Shown piece after piece: positions 1-4,800 of a stretch of 5,088 nucleotides of DNA; positions within the stretch are counted from its first letter, which is position 1; the number at the start of each line of letters is the position of its first letter. The DNA is from an uncultured Bacilli bacterium (lineage in GTDB: Bacteria; Bacillota_I; Bacilli_A; RF39; UBA660): contig CANQFO010000076.1 of the NCBI GenBank assembly GCA_947599755.1, forward strand, positions 1 through 5,088, in the 5' to 3' direction. Both the position numbers and the translations under genes were made by a program. Below the pieces are notes generated by a model that saw only the letters and a list, made by a program, of their open reading frames with translations, had not been told where the DNA came from and searched no databases.

Positions 1-1112
1 ACACTTTTAATTTCTCTAATGCGAGGAACTAATCTCTCTAAAGGTATTCCTAAATAATTTGCTACTGCAATTGCTCCGGTAATATTGACAATATTGTGTC
101 TTCCTATCAGTTTCGTTTTAAAATCAACATTATTTATGGTAAAAGATAATCCTTGCGATGATGACTTTAAATGATAAGCATTATAATCTAATTTTTCATT
201 ATTCATTCCATAAGTTAAAGTATTCGCTTTATTTTGTTTAGAAAGATACTCATTATCATAATTTAAAAATGTTATTCCACCATTTTTATTAACTGAATCA
301 TATAATTCAAATTTTGTTTTAATTATATTATCCATTGTTTTAAAACTTTCTAAATGCTGTGGTCCAATAGAAGTTATAACTCCAAGTTTAGGATTTACAA
401 TATCACAGATCTCTTTTATATCTCCTATTTTCGTTGCTCCCATTTCACATACAAAAATTTGATGAATCGGTTTTAGTTCTTCCCTTATTGTTTTAACTAC
501 TCCCATTGTAGTATTGTAATTTTTAGGTGTCGTTAAAACTTCATATTTTGCACTTAATGCTTTTACTAAAAAATTTTTAACACTTGTTTTACCATAGCTT
601 CCTGTTACTCCAATAACAATCAAATTGGGCATATTTTTCAATATTTTTTTGGAATCCTTAATATAATATTTTCTAATCGCGTATTCTATAGGATAATTAA
701 TTATATTGGCAATAATACATAAACTAAATGCTATTATATTTAATACTCCAAAAGTTATGTAATTATTACTAATTATACAAGTAATTATAATTAATATGGC
801 TTGAGTTACAACCATTCTAATCACTCTATTGGTATATTTTAGTGGTATTTTTGCTTTGCTTTTTGGTAGATTAGCTAAAATTGAAATTGCCAAAATTATA
901 ATAGAGATTATCCTAGCAAGATTATTATTAAATAATAGTATTAGCGATGGAATTAATATACCAATGATTCTCAACAAAATTTTCTTGACATTTGTTTTCA
1001 TCCAATTTATATATTTTTTAAAAAAATATGAATTTAGTTGGAACATATGCATATAAAATAATAAAAGCAAAACTAGGTTGACAATTAATTCTATTTTAAT
1101 TATTATTTCCAT
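1..1112 (-). CDS. Membrane-anchored MurF-like Mur ligase (3' end beyond window)
   Basis: This open frame runs from ATG at 1112 to the left edge, giving 370 codons with no stop. MurF joins D-Ala-D-Ala to UDP-MurNAc-tripeptide using ATP. Visible motifs are the P-loop GVTGSYGKTS (residues 168-177), the MurF-type KNYNTTMGV (197-205), EMGATKIGDI (223-232), IGPQHLESF (249-257), the KTKFEL lysine region (265-270) and GRHNIVN (337-343). These fit MurF better than MurC, MurD or MurE. The first 160 residues are not the usual UDP-binding domain but about five hydrophobic segments (near 5-23, 45-61, 67-81, 100-115 and 118-138) with Lys-rich connections, so the enzyme should sit on the membrane with its ATPase part in the cytoplasm. 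The start overlaps the hydrolase gene by 17 nt and has a good GGAGG five nt upstream. CapB/PgsB, another membrane-associated Mur-type ligase, is an alternative, but the MurF motifs argue against it. The exact substrate is unknown. Confidence 0.85.
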   Translation of the reverse strand, partial: MEIIIKIELIVNLVLLLLFYMHMFQLNSYFFKKYINWMKTNVKKILLRIIGILIPSLILLFNNNLARIISIIILAISILANLPKSKAKIPLKYTNRVIRMVVTQAILIIITCIISNNYITFGVLNIIAFSLCIIANIINYPIEYAIRKYYIKDSKKILKNMPNLIVIGVTGSYGKTSVKNFLVKALSAKYEVLTTPKNYNTTMGVVKTIREELKPIHQIFVCEMGATKIGDIKEICDIVNPKLGVITSIGPQHLESFKTMDNIIKTKFELYDSVNKNGGITFLNYDNEYLSKQNKANTLTYGMNNEKLDYNAYHLKSSSQGLSFTINNVDFKTKLIGRHNIVNITGAIAVANYLGIPLERLVPRIREIKS

Positions 1113-1893
1113 TATTTCCTCCAGTTAGAAAATTTGAAATTACTATATTTACATATGAGGGATTCTCCAAAAAAACATAATGTGAACATCCTTTGACTTT
1201 AACAAGACCTGCATCTGGAATCATTTGTTCCATCATTTCTGCATCCTCTATAGGAGTTGCTGTATCATTTTCTCCCCATATTAATAAAGTAGGTACTTTA
1301 ATATTTGGTAAAAAACTTCTAACATCTTCATTAATCAACTTTACCATAGTTTCTCTCATGATTGGGCTTGCCTCTTTATAATCAGCTGAACCAAAATGAT
1401 TTTTTACTTTGTCTAAAAGATTTGGAAAAATCATTTTTATTGGTTTAATCTGTGCCATTTTTTTGCAAAATTTAAAAATTTTAATTCTAATTATCTGTGA
1501 CATTGTTTTTTTATGAACGATTCCTGCACTTCCGATTAAAATGATTTTATTTATTTTAAAGCTTAAATCTTTCTTGCTCATTAATTTTATGATTATTCTA
1601 CCACCATTAGAATGTCCTATCACATCTAATTCATTAATATTTTGAGATTTAATAAACTTCGTTATAAATGTAATGTAATCATCCAAATTCCAACTATTTT
1701 TAGGTTCATCCGATTTTCCAAATCCAGGCATATCTAAACACAACACATTAGCATAAGTTGAAATGGAATCCAGTAATGTATGATAAGTATTTATAACTGT
1801 TCCCCAGCCAGGAAGAATAAGAACAGTTTTTCCAGTACCTTTTTTTATATAATTAATTTTTAAATTGTCTATATATGTTTCTATTTTAGTCAC
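1096..1893 (-). CDS. Alpha/beta-fold hydrolase
   Basis: This is a 265-residue alpha/beta hydrolase, a normal length for the family, with no signal peptide, so probably cytoplasmic. LILPGWG (25-31) matches the oxyanion-hole loop. GHSNGG (93-98) is the nucleophile elbow with Ser95. Asp210 lies in IWGEND and His238 in GCSHYVF, completing a Ser-Asp-His triad. DMPGFGKSDEP (54-64) is also typical. The start is GTG at 1893: an in-frame TAA lies four codons upstream, and the ATG at 1900 is in another frame and soon stops. The Shine-Dalgarno is weak (AAGATGG, about three nt away). The C-terminus GGNNGNNN is low-complexity and overlaps the ligase start. The substrate cannot be read from sequence. Its place between a D-Ala-D-Ala dipeptidase and a MurF-like ligase suggests an esterase or amidase role in cell-wall precursor or D-amino-acid chemistry, which is inference. 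Confidence 0.9.
   Translation of the reverse strand: MTKIETYIDNLKINYIKKGTGKTVLILPGWGTVINTYHTLLDSISTYANVLCLDMPGFGKSDEPKNSWNLDDYITFITKFIKSQNINELDVIGHSNGGRIIIKLMSKKDLSFKINKIILIGSAGIVHKKTMSQIIRIKIFKFCKKMAQIKPIKMIFPNLLDKVKNHFGSADYKEASPIMRETMVKLINEDVRSFLPNIKVPTLLIWGENDTATPIEDAEMMEQMIPDAGLVKVKGCSHYVFLENPSYVNIVISNFLTGGNNGNNN
1118..1122 (-). promoter_or_regulatory. Ribosome binding site of the MurF-like gene, inside the hydrolase gene
   Basis: GGAGG lies five nt before the ATG at 1112, and its bases also encode the Gly-Gly near the hydrolase C-terminus. It fixes the ligase start and implies that ribosomes finishing the hydrolase reinitiate on the ligase (translational coupling). The coupling is inferred from the overlap. 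Confidence 0.8.
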
Positions 1894-1924
1894 TTCCCAT
1901 CTTTATAGTAAACAACGGTTACTT

Positions 1925-1953
1925 ATATTATCCTTCTATATTATTAGTGTGAA
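1925..1953 (-). promoter_or_regulatory. Possible weak internal promoter before the hydrolase
   Basis: In the 80-nt gap after the dipeptidase gene, TTCACA (1953-1948) is followed after 17 nt by TAATAT (1930-1925). These match the sigma-A consensus at 5/6 and 4/6. It would start RNA about 25 nt before the GTG. In DNA this AT-rich such matches are common, so this is only a candidate; read-through from the upstream promoter is enough to explain expression. Confidence 0.25.
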
Positions 1954-1973
1954 TTTTTACTACTCTATATCAT

Positions 1974-2816
1974 TTATCTTTCAAAGCTATCTGCATAATC
2001 CCATTGATATTTCTTCAATTCCATACTAATTTCATTTTTTTCTTTTTCTAATTCAGCAATAAATTCTTTAAACGAAATGATTGATGGTATTTTATCAATC
2101 TCAAGAACTCCTTTATAAATTGCTGGTTTCTTTTTATAGTATCCCCATGACCTATTACCATAATCATAATGCCAAACTTCAGATGGTAAATTGGTAAAAC
2201 CTGATTCTATCATTATATTATATAATAACCTACGATTGTCTCTAACAAGTCCATCTAAATTTTCTTTTTCATAGGAAGCCGTATTGGTTAAATCAGAAAA
2301 ATCATCAAATTCTATTCCAAAATTCAGGTCTTTGCCAGTTACTGAATCTGTTATCGTTAAATCGACTGAACCACCTGTAATGTGTAACGGTGGTAATACT
2401 TCATCTTTGTTTGGTATAGAAACATAATTACTTATTATTTTATCTTGCTCGTCTAATGATAAATTTTCTAAATTAAATTGTTTAATGATATCTGGTTTAT
2501 ATACATAATAAAGTTCATTTTGAAGACTCCATGTTCTATATATATCCCATATTCTAAAAGCTAAACCTTGTGGTAATATAGTACAAGCAATGAGTAATCT
2601 TTCGAATACTTCCTTCCTAATTAGACATTTTTTAATTGCATTTTGCATACCAAGTTTTGGATATTTCAAATCAACAATTATTTTAGTTTCTTTACCAAGT
2701 TTTACAATGTGAGGAATTTCAACAAAAGGAGAGTCAATAAAGTCATGCTCTTTCCACATATTTAATGTTTCTATTTCAGGTATTCTTCTATTAAATAAAT
2801 CATTGCTTTTAACCAT
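1974..2816 (-). CDS. VanX-type D-Ala-D-Ala dipeptidase (peptidase family M15)
   Basis: This 280-residue zinc peptidase belongs to the VanX/DdpX group, which hydrolyses free D-Ala-D-Ala in the cytoplasm. The pattern HxxGxxxD appears as LHITGGSVDL, giving zinc ligands His145 and Asp152. The ExWH motif appears as SEVWHYDYG, giving the catalytic Glu213 and third ligand His216. WDIYR (90-94) matches the substrate-binding Arg region, and FGIEFDDF (166-173) matches the conserved segment after the first zinc motif. All key residues are present, so it should be active. It is longer than classic VanX (about 202 residues), with extra N-terminal sequence and a charged, probably helical C-terminal tail (about 250-280). 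No signal peptide is seen. It is first in a run with a hydrolase and a MurF-like ligase. In glycopeptide resistance VanX removes D-Ala-D-Ala so that D-Ala-D-Lac is used; a nutritional role like DdpX is also possible. It is not close enough to name vanX with certainty. Confidence 0.88.
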   Translation of the reverse strand: MVKSNDLFNRRIPEIETLNMWKEHDFIDSPFVEIPHIVKLGKETKIIVDLKYPKLGMQNAIKKCLIRKEVFERLLIACTILPQGLAFRIWDIYRTWSLQNELYYVYKPDIIKQFNLENLSLDEQDKIISNYVSIPNKDEVLPPLHITGGSVDLTITDSVTGKDLNFGIEFDDFSDLTNTASYEKENLDGLVRDNRRLLYNIMIESGFTNLPSEVWHYDYGNRSWGYYKKKPAIYKGVLEIDKIPSIISFKEFIAELEKEKNEISMELKKYQWDYADSFER

Positions 2817-2824
2817 AGCTAAAA

Positions 2825-2831
2825 CCTCCTT
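2825..2831 (-). promoter_or_regulatory. Ribosome binding site of the dipeptidase gene
   Basis: A full-consensus AAGGAGG lies 8 nt before the ATG at 2816, which settles that start. It is much stronger than the site before the hydrolase. Confidence 0.85.
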
Positions 2832-2954
2832 ATTAATTAGGTTCCCACTACTCTTTATACCAATTTTTTGTGGTTTCTAAAACATTATTATCTAGTAAAT
2901 TTTAATGTTAATTTTATTTTCTATTCTATTATACAAAATATTCCATTGTCTAAT

Positions 2955-2983
2955 ATAATATAACTTTTTTGTTTATCTGTCAA
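2955..2983 (-). promoter_or_regulatory. Sigma-A promoter of the dipeptidase-hydrolase-ligase operon
   Basis: TTGACA (2983-2978), a 17-nt spacer and TATTAT (2960-2955) make a near-perfect housekeeping promoter pointing at the dipeptidase gene. Transcription should begin near 2948, leaving an untranslated leader of about 130 nt (2947-2817). I see no clear terminator or known riboswitch in that leader. The strength of the promoter suggests constitutive expression or control by a repressor rather than an activator. Confidence 0.75.
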
Positions 2984-3011
2984 TTGTAATTACGGGGTGT
3001 TTTGATACAAT
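2984..3011 (+). promoter_or_regulatory. Possible extended -10 promoter toward ylbJ
   Basis: TTGTAA (2984-2989), a 16-nt spacer and TACAAT (3006-3011) preceded by TG at 3003-3004 resemble a sigma-A promoter with an extended -10. Its -35 box directly abuts the -35 box of the minus-strand promoter. RNA would begin near 3018 and carry about 180 nt of leader before ylbJ. The -35 matches only 4/6, so this is a candidate. Confidence 0.4.
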
Positions 3012-3030
3012 TTTAAAAATATTCACACCC
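2995..3030. repeat. Inverted repeat GGGTGT/ACACCC in the divergent promoter region
   Basis: GGGTGT (2995-3000) and ACACCC (3025-3030) are perfect 6-nt inverted arms separated by 24 nt. Weaker inner pairing of GATA with TATT is possible. The arms bracket the candidate plus-strand -10 box, and the left arm lies 12 nt upstream of the minus-strand -35 box. The G/C-rich arms stand out in an otherwise AT-rich spacer. There is no T tract after the repeat on either strand, so it is not a normal terminator. An operator is the likeliest reading. Confidence 0.4.
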
Positions 3031-3088
3031 TTGGTAAAAGATCTTTGTTTCTTCTATATATAATAAAAAGATTTAATTCTTATGGAAG

Positions 3089-3190
3089 TAAACCTCTTTT
3101 GTTTGTATATTTCTTTTATTCTTTCTTAAATTCATAATCTCTTTTTTGAAAAATATACTTATATTATAGCATTTTTAGAAAAGAGGTTTA
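3089..3190 (+). repeat. 12-bp inverted repeat pairing the ylbJ ribosome binding site with an upstream anti-SD
   Basis: The arm at 3089-3100 (TAAACCTCTTTT) is the exact reverse complement of 3179-3190 (AAAAGAGGTTTA). The second arm contains the ylbJ Shine-Dalgarno AAGAGG (3181-3186). In an RNA that begins upstream of 3089, the arms could pair across a 78-nt loop and hide the ribosome binding site. A shorter, nearer competitor (CTCTTTT, 3139-3145) can pair with the same site. The complementarity is directly visible; its function is inferred. Confidence 0.5.
3132..3161 (+). promoter_or_regulatory. Proximal promoter of ylbJ, possibly sigma-E type
   Basis: TCATAAT (3132-3138) matches the Bacillus sigma-E -35 pattern KMATATT at 6/7. 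After 15 nt, TATACTTA (3154-3161) matches the -10 pattern CATACAHT at 5/8 and keeps the ATA core. In B. subtilis ylbJ belongs to the mother-cell sigma-E regulon, which supports this reading. The same bases can be read as a weak sigma-A promoter (TTCATA, 17 nt, TATACT). RNA would begin near 3168, about 29 nt before ylbJ. Confidence 0.4.
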
Positions 3191-3196
3191 TAAAAA

Positions 3197-4249
3197 ATGA
3201 TCAAGCCAGGTATTTATGTTGTAAAGTTAAAAAGAAATTTGTTATCACTTTTATTCTTAAGCTTTACTTTGTGTTTATTGATTTTTTCTAAAAGTAATCT
3301 TCCAGCAGTAAAATCTGGTTTGTTACTTTGGGCTAATAATGTAATTCCTTCTCTTTTTCCCTTTTTTGTTGCCACAGAATTATTAATGCATACCAACATA
3401 ATTACTATATTAGGTAGAATCCTTAATCCTTATATGAAACCATTATTCCATATTCGTGGAGAAGGTGCTTTTGCTTTTATTATGGGAATTCTTAGTGGGT
3501 ATCCAGTAGGGGCTAAAATTGCTGTTAATTTAAGACAAAATAATATTTGTAGTAAAGAAGAATGTGAAAGATTACTTAGTTTTACCAATAATTCTGGTCC
3601 TTTATTTATTATTGGAACGGTTGGTATTTTTATGTTTGGCAATAGTACCATTGGTTTATTATTATTCATCACGCATCTACTTGCTTGTATTAGTGTTGGC
3701 TTCCTTTTTCGTTATTGGAAAAAAGATCAAGTAACTTTTCAAAAAGTAAGCTCGCATTCTTCCAAGCAACAAAAAAAATTTGCCTCTTTTTCTAATTTAG
3801 GAGAAATTTTAGCAGAAAGCATTACGAGTAGTATTTCTACGATTCTTTTAATTGGTGGGTTTGTCGTTATTTTTTCTAGTATAATTTCTATTTTGAAAGC
3901 TAGTGGTTTGCTTTCCCAACTTTCTTTGTTACTAAGTCCTATTTTTCAGGTTTTGCATATCGATCCGAATTTTATACAAGGATTACTAACTGGAATATTA
4001 GAAATTACTAACGGTATTAGTACGATTTCTTCCATTGCCTCTAAAAAGATTTCTTATAATCTTATTTTTACAGCCTTTTTACTTGGTTTTGGAGGAATCT
4101 CGATTCTTCTTCAAGTTTGGAGTATTATTTCCAAAAGTGATCTGTCTATTAAACCTTATCTCTATGGAAAATTACTTCATGGGTTACTTGCTGCCTTTTA
4201 TACCTATGCCTTTATTCATCTTTTCCCTTTCTTTAATTTTGACCTATAG
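3197..4249 (+). CDS. ylbJ: Sporulation integral membrane protein YlbJ
   Basis: This is a 350-residue polytopic membrane protein of the YlbJ family (nucleoside-recognition/Gate fold), which in B. subtilis is made in the mother cell and is needed for normal heat-resistant spores. Visible hallmarks are GILSGYPVGAK (97-107), NNSGPLFIIGTVG (131-143), GLLTGILEITNGI (262-274) and GFGGISILLQV (297-307). Hydrophobic stretches lie near 14-30, 45-62, 89-106, 134-170, 212-234, 256-270, 286-313 and 325-346. A charged Lys/Ser-rich stretch at 174-196 splits the protein into two halves. It is somewhat shorter than B. subtilis YlbJ (about 400 residues), but all family motifs are present. ATG at 3197 has AAGAGG ten nt upstream. 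What it transports, if anything, is unknown. A small Met/Pro-rich gene follows after 51 nt and probably shares its transcript. Confidence 0.88.
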   Translation: MIKPGIYVVKLKRNLLSLLFLSFTLCLLIFSKSNLPAVKSGLLLWANNVIPSLFPFFVATELLMHTNIITILGRILNPYMKPLFHIRGEGAFAFIMGILSGYPVGAKIAVNLRQNNICSKEECERLLSFTNNSGPLFIIGTVGIFMFGNSTIGLLLFITHLLACISVGFLFRYWKKDQVTFQKVSSHSSKQQKKFASFSNLGEILAESITSSISTILLIGGFVVIFSSIISILKASGLLSQLSLLLSPIFQVLHIDPNFIQGLLTGILEITNGISTISSIASKKISYNLIFTAFLLGFGGISILLQVWSIISKSDLSIKPYLYGKLLHGLLAAFYTYAFIHLFPFFNFDL

Positions 4250-4300
4250 TGTTCTATCTTTTGGTTTTTTTCATATATTAGAACAAGGAGTTGATGAAAA

Positions 4301-4546
4301 ATGGAAAGAGATTTAAATCAAGGTTTTATGCCTCCTTATATGGATTATAATATGCCTCCACCAAATGGGATGGAGACAAATAATGAACTATATAAAGATC
4401 CTTTTTTGAATCCTATGATGCAATATGAGCAAGCTTATAGCTATTATCGTTATTTATGTATGCAAATGGATTACAAAATCAAATGTAAAGAGTACGAAAA
4501 ATTATGTTCCAATACTTCTGATAAACCAAATCGTAAAATAGAATAA
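4301..4546 (+). CDS. Small Met/Pro/Tyr-rich protein of unknown function
   Basis: This gene encodes 81 residues with no family I recognise. It starts at ATG 4301 with AAGGAG ten nt upstream; the ATG at 4294 is too close to the site and its frame ends after 18 codons. The N-terminal half is rich in Met, Pro, Asn and Tyr (MPPYMDYNMPPP near 10-21). The second half (about 37-69) has many Tyr and Met, then Lys and three Cys (positions 53, 62 and 69). There is no signal peptide or membrane span. This composition resembles small spore coat or spore-associated proteins, and it lies directly behind ylbJ with a terminator after it, so a sporulation role is a fair guess. It is not CotJA by its sequence. 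That the frame is real is supported by the ribosome binding site, the tight fit to the terminator and the codon use. Confidence 0.7.
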   Translation: MERDLNQGFMPPYMDYNMPPPNGMETNNELYKDPFLNPMMQYEQAYSYYRYLCMQMDYKIKCKEYEKLCSNTSDKPNRKIE

Positions 4547-4577
4547 AGACATGGAAAAATCTCCATGTCTTTTTTTA
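4546..4577. terminator. Bidirectional intrinsic terminator
   Basis: AAGACATGGA (4546-4555) and TCCATGTCTT (4562-4571) form a perfect 10-bp stem with a six-base loop. On the plus strand a T run follows (4570-4576), ending the ylbJ/small-protein transcript; the stem starts on the last base of the stop codon. On the minus strand the stem is followed by TTTATTCTATTTT, a weaker tract that could end the 39-codon gene and uppP transcripts coming the other way. Confidence 0.88.
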
Positions 4578-4587
4578 TTTTATTTGC

Positions 4588-4707
4588 TTACATAACATTT
4601 AAGATCCAGTATACAACTCCTGCTACTACCACTGCTAATGATCCAAAAAATGCTGTTAATAATAAAGTGCTTTCTACGGTTAATCTTTTTTTCTTCTCTT
4701 GTTCCAT
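4588..4707 (-). CDS. 39-residue single-span membrane protein
   Basis: A short gene reads ATG at 4707 to TAA at 4590-4588. The protein begins MEQEKKKRLTVEST, highly charged, and continues as one hydrophobic span (about residues 15-38, including GSLAVVVAGVVYWIL). This predicts an N-in, C-out inner-membrane miniprotein. Support is strong for its size: an AAGGAAGG-type ribosome binding site 9 nt upstream (4717-4724), a near-consensus sigma-A promoter just before it (4746-4774) and a stem-loop terminator 17 nt after the stop. It lies downstream of uppP in the same direction but has its own promoter. I recognise no family. Small proteins of this shape often modulate a larger membrane partner; UppP is the obvious neighbour, but that link is only inference. 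Confidence 0.75.
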   Translation of the reverse strand: MEQEKKKRLTVESTLLLTAFFGSLAVVVAGVVYWILNVM

Positions 4708-4745
4708 AATTCTATTCCTTCCTTCGTTTTTTATTTGATAACTTA

Positions 4746-4774
4746 TATATATCGCAAAATAAGACTTTTGTCAA
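4746..4774 (-). promoter_or_regulatory. Sigma-A promoter of the 39-codon gene
   Basis: TTGACA (4774-4769), exactly 17 nt, then TATATA (4751-4746) form a near-consensus housekeeping promoter. RNA would begin near 4739, giving a leader of about 30 nt with a good ribosome binding site. It lies in the 93-nt gap between uppP and the small gene, so the latter can be expressed independently. Confidence 0.78.
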
Positions 4775-4800
4775 CTATTTTTTACTTATTTGTAATTCTT

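Noticed and set aside
829..1056. 75-codon open frame on the plus strand with hydrophobic product
   Set aside because: It lies antisense to the membrane-segment part of the MurF-like gene, whose frame has clear family motifs. Its hydrophobicity is the mirror of AT-rich membrane codons, and it has no good ribosome binding site.
1193..1381. 62-codon open frame on the plus strand
   Set aside because: It is antisense to the well-supported alpha/beta hydrolase; a shadow frame.
1906..1924. Imperfect dyad GTAA...TTAC in the gap before the hydrolase
   Set aside because: Only four bases per arm match cleanly; this is expected by chance in AT-rich DNA.
2836..2862. T-box-like sequence AGTAGTGGGAACC in the dipeptidase leader
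   Set aside because: It does not match the T-box core AGGGTGGNACCGCG, and no specifier loop or terminator is visible.
3037..3046. Palindrome AAAGATCTTT in the ylbJ leader
   Set aside because: It is short, with no supporting half-sites or position relative to a firm promoter.
3082..3129. 15-residue leader peptide frame (ATG at 3082, TAA at 3127-3129) covering the anti-Shine-Dalgarno arm
   Set aside because: Its translation could in principle open the ylbJ leader hairpin, but the only upstream purine stretch (AAAAAG) is a poor ribosome binding site at a long distance, and short frames are common by chance here.
3214..3672. Two minus-strand open frames (61 and 80 codons)
   Set aside because: Both are antisense to ylbJ within its conserved motifs and lack ribosome binding sites.
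4035..4316. 93-codon plus-strand frame overlapping the end of ylbJ and the start of the next gene
   Set aside because: It is out of frame with ylbJ through conserved motifs (GFGG) and overlaps both neighbours; it has no ribosome binding site.
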